Made by a program: the position numbers and the translations under genes. The notes beneath the pieces are model-generated. The model was not told the DNA's origin. It saw only the letters and a program-made list of their open reading frames with translations, and searched no databases. Below are positions 34,788 to 43,244 of a stretch of 64,000 nucleotides of DNA, one piece after another (positions within the stretch are counted from its first letter, which is position 1; every line of letters begins with the position of its first letter). Origin of the DNA: Microterricola viridarii (GTDB taxonomy: Bacteria > Actinomycetota > Actinomycetes > Actinomycetales > Microbacteriaceae). The stretch spans positions 2,728,001 through 2,792,000 of the forward strand of contig NZ_LT629742.1 of the NCBI RefSeq assembly GCF_900104895.1, written 5' to 3'.

Positions 34788-35735
34788 CTAGCCCTTCACC
34801 GCGCCGGCGACCATGCCCTGCGAGATTTTGTTCTGAACGATGACGAAGATGATGATCACCGGGATGGCGATCAGCGTGGCACCGGCCATGACCCCGCCCC
34901 AGTCGGTCGCCTTCAGGCCCTGCTGGTAGGACTGCAGCCAGATCGGCAGCGTGACCGCGGAGTCCTTCGACAGCACGATGAGGGCGAGCGTGTACTCGTT
35001 CCACGCGAAGAGGAAGCCGAACACGGAGGTGGAAATGATTCCGGGTGCCAGCAGCGGAAGCGTCACCCGGCGGAAGGCGCCGACCCGGGAGCAACCGTCG
35101 ACCATGGCGGCCTCTTCGAGCTCGATCGGGATGCCATCGACGAATCCGCGCATCATCCAGGCGATGAACGGCACGATGGTGCCGATGTAAAGAACGGACA
35201 GACCGATGACCGAGTTGAGCAGGCCCCAACCGTCGAGCATGCGGTACTGCGAGATGAACAGCGCCTCGGCGGGGATCATCTGCACGACGAGGATCGCGAT
35301 GATCATCATCGTCCGGCCGCGGAAGCGGAAGCGGGACAGGGCGAAGGCGGCGAGGAGCGCGCCACCGGAGGCGAAGAGCACGGTCAGCGCCCCGGCGATC
35401 AACGAGGAGCTCAGCGCCGGCCAGAAGTTCGGGTTGGTGAAGGCGGTGAAGAAGTTGTCCCAGGTGAACTCCTGCGGCACCAGGTGTGGGGGCCATGCCA
35501 TGAGCTCGGATTCGGACTGGAAGGCCGAGTTCACCATCCAGTAGACCGGGATCAACCACAGGATCACGATGAGGAGGCCGCCGAGGTTGGCGAGTGGGTG
35601 TGAGAAGCCCCACTTCCGGCTCAGCCGCCGCAGCGTGGAGCCAGCGGTGGTGCCGGCTCCGGCCTTGCTGGCCGAGCTGGCGGAGTTCATGGTCTTCGCG
35701 GTGGCCTGTGATGTACGGGCTTCTTGAGTGGTCAT
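34788..35735 (-). CDS. Carbohydrate ABC transporter permease, MalG type
   Basis: 315 residues, six helices. The EAA loop LEEAAMVDGCSRVGAFRRVT with PLLAPG is intact. A ~40-residue polar N-terminus precedes the first helix (LLIVILWLIPVYWMVNSAFQ). Starts in a one-base overlap with the MalF-type gene (TGATG). Forms the membrane channel with it. No ATPase is encoded in the operon, so a shared MsiK-like multi-sugar ATPase elsewhere is expected, as known in actinobacteria. Confidence 0.92.
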   Translation of the reverse strand: MTTQEARTSQATAKTMNSASSASKAGAGTTAGSTLRRLSRKWGFSHPLANLGGLLIVILWLIPVYWMVNSAFQSESELMAWPPHLVPQEFTWDNFFTAFTNPNFWPALSSSLIAGALTVLFASGGALLAAFALSRFRFRGRTMMIIAILVVQMIPAEALFISQYRMLDGWGLLNSVIGLSVLYIGTIVPFIAWMMRGFVDGIPIELEEAAMVDGCSRVGAFRRVTLPLLAPGIISTSVFGFLFAWNEYTLALIVLSKDSAVTLPIWLQSYQQGLKATDWGGVMAGATLIAIPVIIIFVIVQNKISQGMVAGAVKG

Positions 35736-36703
35736 CAGACCATCCCTCCCTGGCGGTAGAGCATCTGCAGATAACGTCCGGTCAGGATCAGGGTGAGGGC
35801 GAGAATGATCATGGCCAGCGCCGACGCCACCCCGTAGTCACCCTGCGCGATGCCGGTCTCGTAGACGTATGTGCCGAGCAGGTGGGTTTCGCTTGCGATA
35901 CCACCCGCCTGCTGCAGCACGTGGATCTGGGTGAAGACCCGCAGATCCCAGATGACTTGCAGCACGGCGATGAGCGAGATGACGGGGGCGATCGTCGGGA
36001 GCATGATCCGGACGACCTGTTGGAAGTTGGAGGCGCCGTCGATCTCGGATGCCTCGAGCATCTCCTTCGGCACCTGCGCGAGGGCCGCGTAGATCGTGAT
36101 CGCCACCAGCGGGATCGAGGCCCAGATGATGACGGCGGAGGCGATGAGGTAGAAGGTCCAGAAGTTGCCTCCCAGCCAGTTGAAGTCTCTGAAGCCGTCG
36201 AGGCCGATCGCCGTCAGGCCGTAGTTCAGCAGGCCCGACCGTGGGTCCACGAGCCACTGCCATACGGTGAGCGAGGCGAGCGCCGGCATCGCCCACACGA
36301 CGATGAGGGTCGTGTTGAAGATGGTGCGCACCACGGCGTTCATCCGCAGCATGAGCACCGCGAAGCCGACGCCGAGCGCCATCGTCATCCCGGCTGTCCA
36401 GATGCAGAACAGCACCGATTTGAGGAAGACGCTCCAGAAGTAGGGATCGGTGAGGATCGTGACGTAGTTCGACAGCCCGGCCCACTCGGCCGGCTGCCCG
36501 AATTGCTGCGCGAGACCGAAATGTTGGAAGGACATGATGGCCTGGCGCACAAGCGGGTAGCCGAGCGCGACGGCGATCAGGAGTGTCGCGGGCGCGAGGA
36601 GCATCCACGGGGCAAGTCTCCTGCTCCGCTTGCCCACCTTCTTGCTCATCGGTTCTGAGCGCCGTTCAGGCGCGTGAATGGCCCGGGCTGTCGTCTGTGT
36701 CAT
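35735..36703 (-). CDS. Carbohydrate ABC transporter permease, MalF type
   Basis: 322 residues as annotated from ATG 36703; an internal ATG at 36649 gives a shorter N-terminus and neither has a strong SD. Six helices. The EAA loop reads EMLEASEIDGASNFQQVVRI with MLPTIAPV. Belongs to CUT1 sugar permeases. Follows the binding-protein gene by 20 bp. The pair with the MalG-type protein would import oligosaccharides; from the locus, HexNAc-containing ones. Confidence 0.92.
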   Translation of the reverse strand: MTQTTARAIHAPERRSEPMSKKVGKRSRRLAPWMLLAPATLLIAVALGYPLVRQAIMSFQHFGLAQQFGQPAEWAGLSNYVTILTDPYFWSVFLKSVLFCIWTAGMTMALGVGFAVLMLRMNAVVRTIFNTTLIVVWAMPALASLTVWQWLVDPRSGLLNYGLTAIGLDGFRDFNWLGGNFWTFYLIASAVIIWASIPLVAITIYAALAQVPKEMLEASEIDGASNFQQVVRIMLPTIAPVISLIAVLQVIWDLRVFTQIHVLQQAGGIASETHLLGTYVYETGIAQGDYGVASALAMIILALTLILTGRYLQMLYRQGGMV

Positions 36704-36723
36704 TGTGCTGCGTCTGCCTTCAG

Positions 36724-38007
36724 TTACTTGTTGAGAGCCGCGTTCAGCTGGTCGTCGAAGGCCTTTGCGACAGCCTCGACGTCTTCACCCTTGGCGATTC
36801 GGGTGAAGAACTCGTTCAGCTGCGTGCTGCCGAAGGCGACGCCCCATTCAGCGCTGTTCGGGGTCAGCTTGGAGTTGGTGATGATCTCCCCGGCGATCTG
36901 GCCGAACGGCCCCGCGACATCGGCGGCGTATGCCGTGTTGCCGGGCACCCAGCCCTCCTCGGCCAGCAGCTTCTGGAAGCCCTCGGCGAAGATCACGTCG
37001 AGCGCCTTCTTGGCGAGCTCCGGGTTCTGCGAGTTCGTGGCGAGGGCGATGTTCGACCCACCCGCGAAGGTGGCTCCGGGCACGCCGGGCTCGGTGGACG
37101 GGATCGCGAGCACGCCGACCTTGCCCTCGTCCCACAGCGCCTGGTCGATCTTCGTGCCGATATTGCCGGTGCCGATGAGCATGCCGGTCGAACCGTCGTT
37201 GAAGTAGCGCTCGAAGGACTTCTGGCCGGCCTGCGAGTCAAGGGCGTACTTCGTGCCGTTCTGGAACAGGTCCTGCAGCGACGTGAGCGCCTCGAGCGAC
37301 TGGGGCGCGGAGGCCTGGCCAACCCATTCGCCGCCCTTCTGCGTGGCGTACTCGAACCCCTGCGCGAACAGGTAGGACTCGACCCCGTGCGGGTCGACCG
37401 CGGCGAGGTACATTCCCGAGAAGTCGGCCGCGGCATCCGGGTTCGCCGTCTGCAGGTCGACGGCGGCATCGTGGAACTGCTCGATGGTCTGCGGCACCGC
37501 GATGCCGGCGTTCTCGAAGAGGTCCGTGCGGTAGTAGACGCCGCGCGCGCCGGCGTACAGCGGGTACGCGTAGGTCTTGCCGTCGACCGTGGCAGCATCC
37601 ACGAAGGACGGGATGAGGTCCTCGCCGCCGAGCTGGGCCTTCAGATCGGTGATGTCGGCGAATGCGCCCACCGTGGTGAAGGTTGCGGTCTGGGTGTTGC
37701 CGATCTCGACGAGGTCGGGGCTCTCGTTTTTCGACGCGAGCGACGTCTGCAGCTTGGAGACGATGCCGTCCCACTGCTGGACCTCGATCTTCAGCTCGCT
37801 GCCGGGGTTCGCCGCGGCGAACTCCTCTGTGAGGAACGTCTGGCTTTCTGCGGAGAGCGATCCCTCCATGACCCACATCCGGACCGTGCCGGTGCTGGCG
37901 TCAGCGACCGGCGAGCCCGAGCCCGTTGTCTCGGTCGAGCTGCAGGCAGCGAGTGAAAGCATTACAGACGCGCACGCGGCACCTGCCAGGAATTTGCGTA
38001 GTTTCAT
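36724..38007 (-). CDS. Sugar ABC transporter substrate-binding lipoprotein
   Basis: 427 residues from ATG 38007 (CGGAG upstream), which begins a lipoprotein signal KLRKFLAGAACASVMLSLAA with lipobox LAAC. Extracellular solute-binding family 1: GTVRMWVMEGSLSAESQTFL, DLVEIGNTQTATFTTVGAFA, AIPSTEPGVPGATFAGGSNI. First gene of the GH20 operon. Divergent from the ROK regulator with a sigma-70-like promoter at 38098-38126. Confidence 0.93.
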   Translation of the reverse strand: MKLRKFLAGAACASVMLSLAACSSTETTGSGSPVADASTGTVRMWVMEGSLSAESQTFLTEEFAAANPGSELKIEVQQWDGIVSKLQTSLASKNESPDLVEIGNTQTATFTTVGAFADITDLKAQLGGEDLIPSFVDAATVDGKTYAYPLYAGARGVYYRTDLFENAGIAVPQTIEQFHDAAVDLQTANPDAAADFSGMYLAAVDPHGVESYLFAQGFEYATQKGGEWVGQASAPQSLEALTSLQDLFQNGTKYALDSQAGQKSFERYFNDGSTGMLIGTGNIGTKIDQALWDEGKVGVLAIPSTEPGVPGATFAGGSNIALATNSQNPELAKKALDVIFAEGFQKLLAEEGWVPGNTAYAADVAGPFGQIAGEIITNSKLTPNSAEWGVAFGSTQLNEFFTRIAKGEDVEAVAKAFDDQLNAALNK

Positions 38008-38097
38008 GATTGCTCCGATGGAATCGTGCCCCGTGTGATGCTCACTGCCGCGGGGAGCGTGAAGGTGTTCTCGGCTTTGAGATTGTGAGCCGTGAAC

Positions 38098-38126
38098 AGA
38101 ATGCATCGCAAATGCGATAGTGTCAA
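38098..38126 (-). promoter_or_regulatory. Promoter of the sugar-uptake operon with ROK operator candidate
   Basis: On the minus strand TTGACA (38126-38121), a 17-bp spacer and CATTCT (38103-38098) form a sigma-70-like promoter ~90 bp before the binding-protein start. Inside the spacer ATCGC-N4-GCGAT (38105-38118) is an inverted repeat. Beside it the AT-rich stretch TTACTAAACAGTCTGAAAG (38128-38146) stands out from its GC-rich surroundings and resembles actinobacterial ROK operators. Binding of the ROK protein here would block the operon until sugar is present. Confidence 0.55.
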
Positions 38127-38216
38127 ATTACTAAACAGTCTGAAAGAAAGTTTTGTCAGTAGGCTCTCCACAGAGGACGGCCGCATCCGTCTTCCACGCC
38201 CCCAAGGAGACCCAGC

Positions 38217-39371
38217 GTGACAATGCTCACCCCCAACGCGCAGCGACTCCTGCGCGCGCTGGTTATGAACGGGCCCGCCTACCGCGCCGACCTGGCGCGA
38301 ACGCTGGACGTCTCGCGCGCGACGGTCACCAATTTGACCAGCAGGCTGCAGGCCGATGGCTGGATCGAGGAACCGGACCACGAGCCGGGCCTGCTCAAGA
38401 ATCTGATTGGCACCTCGCCTCGCCTCGGCGTGCTCGGCTCCATCATGTTCCTCGTCGACACATGCACGGTCACGCTCTCCGGGCTCGATGGGCGATTGTT
38501 AGGAGAGTTTACACTTCTGGGATCGTCGGGAACGTCTGCAGCAGATCGAATGGCGGCGGGCGCCGACCTCGTGGACCGCCTGATGGCCGAGCACGACCTC
38601 CCCGCGTCCTCGCTGCGCGCCCTGCACCTGGCCGTCGACACTCAGATGGATGCCCGCTCCGGTGACATCTACGCGCAGCGCGCGTCGAGCCGCTGGTTCG
38701 GGGTGAACCCGATGGAGTACTTCGCGACCCGGCTCGGCGTCCCGGTGTACGTGCAGAACTCGGCGCGGCTCGAGGGCCTGGCCGAGTACCTCTGGGGCAC
38801 GGGGCGCGGGCACTCCAACATGCTCTACGTCGAGGTGAGCTACGGCGTCACCTCCGGTCACATCGCCGGCGGCATCATCCAGTCCGGAGCCCGCGGCGGC
38901 GCCGGCGAACTTGGCCACACCGTCTATGACTGGAACGGCCCGCTGTGCACGTGCGGCAATGCGGGCTGCCTGATGCAGTACGTCTCGATCCCGGCGGTGC
39001 TTCGTGACTACGAGACCGCCACCGGGGTGCGCGTGGACTGGGCCGATTTCTGCGCACTGGTGACCGCGGAGGATGGCACGGCGACGTCGCTGGCGAAACG
39101 TGCGGCCACCGTGCTCGGTCGAATCCTGGTGAACACCTGCCATGTGCTCGACCCCGAGGTCGTCGTCATTAGCGGCCAGATCGCCCTCTCCCTGCCTTCC
39201 TTCGTCGACGACGTCGCCACAACCATACGAGAGCACGCCCTTCCGCTGGTTGGCCGAAATGTCGAGGTCCTTCGCTCTCAGCTGGCCGACCTGCACACGG
39301 CGACCGCACGCGCGGGCATCGACTCGCTGCGCGCGATTGACGAGGTGGTGACGGCCGTCACCACCATCTAG
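38217..39371 (+). CDS. ROK-family transcriptional regulator (NagC/XylR type)
   Basis: 384 residues. N-terminal winged helix: YRADLARTLDVSRATVTNLT. The ROK domain has GGAGELGHTVYDWNGPLCTC and zinc motif CTCGNAGCL (CxCGxxGC). The phosphate-1 loop of ROK kinases is degenerate (LGSIMFLVDTCTVTLSGLDG), so it is a sensor, not a kinase. Divergent from the sugar-binding protein gene; the expected repressor of the HexNAc uptake operon, responding to an imported sugar or its phosphate. Confidence 0.92.
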   Translation: MTMLTPNAQRLLRALVMNGPAYRADLARTLDVSRATVTNLTSRLQADGWIEEPDHEPGLLKNLIGTSPRLGVLGSIMFLVDTCTVTLSGLDGRLLGEFTLLGSSGTSAADRMAAGADLVDRLMAEHDLPASSLRALHLAVDTQMDARSGDIYAQRASSRWFGVNPMEYFATRLGVPVYVQNSARLEGLAEYLWGTGRGHSNMLYVEVSYGVTSGHIAGGIIQSGARGGAGELGHTVYDWNGPLCTCGNAGCLMQYVSIPAVLRDYETATGVRVDWADFCALVTAEDGTATSLAKRAATVLGRILVNTCHVLDPEVVVISGQIALSLPSFVDDVATTIREHALPLVGRNVEVLRSQLADLHTATARAGIDSLRAIDEVVTAVTTI

Positions 39372-39732
39372 TGCCGGGCAGAGCGCGTCAGGCGCTGCCG
39401 CGGCCGGGACTGAGGTGAAATCGTTTGCGCCGGCGGTCGCGCACACTCCCGCCTACACCTTCGAACGCCACGAGGCGGCGGGCTCCCACCGGCCCGCCCC
39501 GGGGGGCGGGATGCTCGGGCACAGCGAGCGAATCCTTGCCGCTGTGATCGCCTACAGGTCGGCGTTGGAGCCACGGCCATACCGCGAAGCGATGGATCCC
39601 GAGCACGCGATGCGGCGCGATGACCTCCTCACCGCGCGGGAGCGCGAAGCGCTGGGGCCAGCCTGCACGCACCAGAGCAGGGCCTGGTCGCGCCGTTCTG
39701 AGACGATCGACGCACGGGGGGTTCTCCCCTCT
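39372..39732. other. 361-bp gap without a supported gene
   Basis: Lies between the ROK gene and the convergent glycosyltransferase unit. A plus-strand frame from 39415 gives ~105 plausible residues (with AMRRDDLLTAREREALG) but runs on into the opposite strand's gene and has no SD or family match. It could be a decayed gene. GC-rich, no clear terminator. Confidence 0.4.
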
Positions 39733-39948
39733 CTAGCTCTCGGCGTCGGGGTAGATGCCGCGGGTCTCCGCGCGGCGGTTCCGCTTGTGGACCCAATCGG
39801 ATGGGTAGATCTTCGGCAGGATCTTGGCGATCGAGAGCGCCGCGTACATCAGGGTGTTGATGGCCACGAACGTCGCCCACACGGCGAACCACTCGCTCTG
39901 GAGCACGGATTCCGGGAGCAGCAGTCCCGTGGGAAGGGCAGACCTCAC
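39733..39948 (-). CDS. Tiny membrane protein coupled to the glycosyltransferase
   Basis: 71 residues from GTG 39948, in a 4-nt GTGA overlap with the GT2 stop, which is the main reason to believe it. One hydrophobic segment WFAVWATFVAINTLMYAALS, then a basic tail WVHKRNRRAETRG. No known family. Probably a small accessory subunit of the processive glycosyltransferase, comparable in size and position to small partners of other polysaccharide synthases (inference). Confidence 0.7.
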   Translation of the reverse strand: MRSALPTGLLLPESVLQSEWFAVWATFVAINTLMYAALSIAKILPKIYPSDWVHKRNRRAETRGIYPDAES

Positions 39949-41390
39949 CGAGCGACCTCTTCCTCTTCTTCGGCTCTCGCCTCATGCTGAAGGTGCGTCC
40001 ACGCCGCCCGGCGCCCGATCGCGCTGTCGAGAATGCCCTTCACGTAGACACAGTTCAAGAACATGTCGAAGCACAGCTCGGGGATCAGCAGCACGGCCAA
40101 CAGCCGGGCGCGCCATCCGCCCTTCCACACCGTGACGACGCGCTCGAGCGTGAACACAGCGCCGATGCCCAGCCAGAATGGGAACCACACCCAGGTGTCC
40201 AGCGACAGCGCCATGACGAGAAGGAGCGACAGGTAGCCGAACAGCGCGATGACGCCGTAGCCGATGCCCAGTTGCTGGGCCCAGTACCGCACGGTTTGCG
40301 GCTTGACGCCGTAGGCCCCGAGGTTCTCCAGAGCGCCACGCTGCCAGCGCAGCCGCTGGTTCCACAGGGTGCGCCACGTCGGCATCAGCTCAGTGACCAC
40401 GGTGCACTCCGACGGCGAGGTGATCAACCCGCCGAGCGATTTCAAGGCGATCGTCAGCTCGTTGTCCTCGGTCAGGGCCGCGGTGTCGTACACGTCGCCG
40501 GGGATGCCGGGCAGCGAGGTCCCTCGGCCTGATGCCACGGCCCGCAACCCGACGGCTCGGAACAGCGAGGCGGTGCCCGTCAGCACGAAGACCCGGCCGC
40601 GCCGCCGCTTCAGCTCACGCGAGTACCGGATGTACTCGTTCCGTTGGAACTGTCCGATCAGGCCATGGCCCGGCTCCCCGTAGAACAGGCCGCCGACGGC
40701 CATCAGCGCGCGGTCGCTCGCGAATCGCGACGCCGCAGCGGCCAGGAAGCCGCCGTCGAGCTGCGTGTCGGCATCCATGATCATCACAACATCGTTGTCC
40801 CCTTGATCGGGCAGGAGCACCGCCAGAGCCTGGTTCAGGGCGCCGGCCTTCTTGTGCGCGTTGCCGACGGACCGGAAGACCTCGACGCCGCGGGCGGCCG
40901 CGACGCGCTCCGTGCCGTCGGTGCAGTTGTCGGCCACCACGATCACCCGGTCGGGGGGCGGCGACTGTGAGAACAACGAGTCCAGCGTGTCCGGGAGCGA
41001 CGCCTCCTCGTTGTGCGCGGGGATCAAGACGGTGATGGTGATGGGGCCGGCGAAGACGCCCCGGGTGGCAGCCATGATGATCTTGGGCGCCAGCGGAGTC
41101 GACGTGCCGTCGGAGGAGCGCCGATAGCGGGTGGCGATACGCCGCTCGATGATCGCGATTCCCGCGGCCAGCAGCAGGGCCAACGCGATGGCGGCGAACA
41201 CGGCGCTCTCGCTGGGAGCCTGCGTGTTGTAGAGCACGCTCCACAGCCCCAGGAGCAGGCCCGAAGAGCTTGCGGCGCCCTCGCCGCCCTCAACCCTGGC
41301 CGCCACTGCGAACCACAACAGGCCCGCGGCCGCCGTGACCAGGCCGGCGATGCTGAGGCCGGCCCACCGGCTGAAGTTCCATTTCCTCAC
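39945..41390 (-). CDS. Processive family-2 glycosyltransferase (polysaccharide synthase-like)
   Basis: 481 residues. Two N-terminal helices, a cytoplasmic GT-A domain and C-terminal helices. Motifs: VLIPAHNEEASLPDTLDSLF, MIMDADTQLDGGF (DxD), FVLTGTASLFRAVGL, LTEDNELTIALKSLGG (TED), and NQRLRWQRGALENLG (QxxRW). This set marks a processive beta-glycan synthase (PgaC/NodC/HAS-like). The sugar cannot be told from sequence; neighbouring HexNAc genes make poly-GlcNAc-like material attractive but are a separate operon. Confidence 0.92.
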   Translation of the reverse strand: MRKWNFSRWAGLSIAGLVTAAAGLLWFAVAARVEGGEGAASSSGLLLGLWSVLYNTQAPSESAVFAAIALALLLAAGIAIIERRIATRYRRSSDGTSTPLAPKIIMAATRGVFAGPITITVLIPAHNEEASLPDTLDSLFSQSPPPDRVIVVADNCTDGTERVAAARGVEVFRSVGNAHKKAGALNQALAVLLPDQGDNDVVMIMDADTQLDGGFLAAAASRFASDRALMAVGGLFYGEPGHGLIGQFQRNEYIRYSRELKRRRGRVFVLTGTASLFRAVGLRAVASGRGTSLPGIPGDVYDTAALTEDNELTIALKSLGGLITSPSECTVVTELMPTWRTLWNQRLRWQRGALENLGAYGVKPQTVRYWAQQLGIGYGVIALFGYLSLLLVMALSLDTWVWFPFWLGIGAVFTLERVVTVWKGGWRARLLAVLLIPELCFDMFLNCVYVKGILDSAIGRRAAWTHLQHEARAEEEEEVAR

Positions 41391-41720
41391 GATTGGGGCT
41401 CCCCACGGCCCGACGCCCTGCTCGATGAGTGCCTCGCCGGAGTCGGCGATTCGCTGCGTTCACCTGATCGAGAAATTTGTCTTGCTCCCCCTGCGACGGG
41501 ATCCATGTGGCTCTCCCACTGTGCAGCCTAGCCGTCCCGCCGCGCCGCTCACAGCCCCAAGTTGACCCTGAGTACACCCCCGCCGGCGGGGCGCGCCGCC
41601 CCGTTGCCGGGGCCCGCGTCACCCGTATCGCTCGGCCCTGCCGCGCGGCCCCCTTGTGCGCCGTCGGTGTGTCGCTGAGGATGGATGAGTTCCGAGAAGC
41701 GCGACGAAGGAGACGACGCG
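41391..41720. other. 330-bp divergent promoter region, no gene seen
   Basis: Lies between the glycosyltransferase and the YCII-domain gene. It contains a GC-rich self-complementary stretch near 41582-41620 (CGCCGGCGGGGCGCGCCG and a GCCCC/GGGGC hairpin) and the promoters of both genes. No frame has a start, SD and plausible product. Confidence 0.5.
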
Positions 41721-42062
41721 ATGACGAAATACCTGATCTCGTTCCCGAGCGGTGCCATGGATTTTCCCGACGCAGAGCTGCAAGCGGTCTCGGATGCGAC
41801 GCACGCCGTGGCCGAGGAGGCGAAGGCTGCCGGTGTCTGGGTGTTCGGCGGTGCGATCGACGAGAGCGCTCCGCCGGTCCTGGTGGAGGGGGACGGCACG
41901 GTGACGGCGGGCACCTACCCTCAGACGGCGCAGCTCGATGGCGGCTTCTCGGTGCTGGAGTTGCCCTCCCGTGAGGCGGCCCTCGAGTGGGCCGCGAAGT
42001 TCGCGGTGTCCTGCCGATGCGCGCAGGAGGTGCGCGCGTTCCTCTACGACCCCGCCAGCTGA
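41721..42062 (+). CDS. YCII-domain protein
   Basis: 113 residues from ATG 41721 with perfect SD AAGGAGA. KYLISFPSGAMDFPDAELQA, WVFGGAIDESAPPVLVEGDG and FSVLELPSREAALEWAAKFA form the ferredoxin-like YCII fold with the usual Ala/Glu-rich helix and late basic segment. Small family of DGPF/YCII proteins, function mostly unknown, often with ECF sigma factors; none is adjacent here. Confidence 0.87.
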   Translation: MTKYLISFPSGAMDFPDAELQAVSDATHAVAEEAKAAGVWVFGGAIDESAPPVLVEGDGTVTAGTYPQTAQLDGGFSVLELPSREAALEWAAKFAVSCRCAQEVRAFLYDPAS

Positions 42063-42128
42063 CGGGCCCTCCGGCGCCCCGCCGTCGCTGGGCCGATGCG
42101 CGAATCGCCCAAACGCCGGGGGCGCCGA

Positions 42129-42134
42129 TATGGT
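42129..42134 (+). promoter_or_regulatory. -10 hexamer TATGGT of a probable leaderless gene
   Basis: TATGGT ends 6 nt before ATG 42141, without an SD. Identical in sequence and spacing to the element before the cupin gene (24369-24374). Confidence 0.6.
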
Positions 42135-42140
42135 CGGTTG

Positions 42141-42599
42141 ATGGTCACCGTAGATTTAGCCCAGTCCATGCTGTGGTTTTGGGTCGCATACATCGTCGTC
42201 ACCACCGTGGGAATCGGGCACACCGTCTTCAATTGGAAGGCCCTCGGGATGACCGATGAGGGTGTCACCGTCACCTCTGTGTACGACATCTCGTCGTACC
42301 GGGCCACGCTGCCGTGGCATCCGCTCTACAACATCCTCTTATTCCCGCCCGCGGCGCTGGCCTACTTCGCGATCGTGCGGCCGGATGACGTCTGGGCACA
42401 CGCCTGGGTCATGGCCGTGACCTGGGCGGTGGTCGCCATCGTCGTCGACGTGATCGGGTGGGTGCTCATCCGGCACCCGTGGAGCATGACCTGGCACGGC
42501 ATGTATGTGGCGTACCAGCCGTGGCTGAGCCTGATCTACGCCGCCATATTCGCCGCCCCGCTGATCGCCGCGGTGTTGATCGCCGCGCTGCTCGCTTAG
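42141..42599 (+). CDS. Four-helix integral membrane protein, unknown function
   Basis: 152 residues from ATG 42141 (leaderless; an earlier ATG at 42096 is not supported by an SD). Hydrophobic segments near SMLWFWVAYIVVTTVGIGHT, YNILLFPPAALAYFAIV, WAHAWVMAVTWAVVAIVVDV and LIYAAIFAAPLIAAVLIAAL, with a conserved-looking loop HPWSMTWHGMYVAYQPW. I do not recognise a named family. Confidence 0.75.
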   Translation: MVTVDLAQSMLWFWVAYIVVTTVGIGHTVFNWKALGMTDEGVTVTSVYDISSYRATLPWHPLYNILLFPPAALAYFAIVRPDDVWAHAWVMAVTWAVVAIVVDVIGWVLIRHPWSMTWHGMYVAYQPWLSLIYAAIFAAPLIAAVLIAALLA

Positions 42600-42609
42600 C
42601 AGGCCCGGC

Positions 42610-43104
42610 TCAGCGCTTCTTGCCCCCGACGCCCGGCACGGACGTGACTTGCCTCATCCACTCCGCGATCTGGCGCTCGTCAATGTCGGCCGCCGAGGCG
42701 AGTTCCACGCCCCGCGTCGACTTGCCCATGCCCACCGGTGTAACCGGCGGCACCGGGTCCAGCGCCGTGCCGTTGACGAACATGAGCTTGACGTGGCCGG
42801 CGAAGCCGCCAACGCAGAAGCACCAGCCGTCGCCGACGCCGTAGTACGACATGCCCCACTTCACGGAGCGCTGCAGCCCCGGCAGTGTCTGGGCCGCCAG
42901 CGCATCAATCGCCTCGGCGATGCCGCGCTGCGGCTGCGGCAGGCTGGCGATGTAGGCGAAGACCGGTTTGTCGCCGACCGCGGCCTTCGCCGGGCTGGCC
43001 CTGCCGGTCATCGCCTCTGGCAGCGTCCAGGAGCCGTCGGCCTGTGCCTGAGCACCGGGGCCGGATGCTGGACTGCGCGGTTGCGGATCTCCCTGCTCGC
43101 TCAT
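42610..43104 (-). CDS. DUF1801 domain protein
   Basis: 164 residues. The DUF1801 (YdhG-like) core runs from ~48: KPVFAYIASLPQPQRGIAEA, LQRSVKWGMSYYGVGDGWCF, GHVKLMFVNGTAL, then KSTRGVELASAADIDERQIA. The N-terminal ~45 residues are Pro/Gly/Ala-rich and unstructured. Small cytoplasmic protein, sometimes linked to iron or phosphonate genes; none here. Convergent with the membrane protein gene. Confidence 0.87.
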   Translation of the reverse strand: MSEQGDPQPRSPASGPGAQAQADGSWTLPEAMTGRASPAKAAVGDKPVFAYIASLPQPQRGIAEAIDALAAQTLPGLQRSVKWGMSYYGVGDGWCFCVGGFAGHVKLMFVNGTALDPVPPVTPVGMGKSTRGVELASAADIDERQIAEWMRQVTSVPGVGGKKR

Positions 43105-43244
43105 GCCAGCACTTTACGCTCACCGGCACATGCAGGCAGCCGGAGATCTGAATCGGGTTGCGTCGCCGGTGGGCCTTGGCATCCGCGCCGTCGGCGAGGA
43201 TCATTGCCGGTATCGACAGGCGACATTGCTCGGAGGCGCACGAC

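Noticed and set aside
39415-39990. 191-codon plus-strand frame after the ROK gene
   Set aside because: Runs through the coupled small membrane gene on the other strand; only its first ~105 residues look plausible and no family is recognised.
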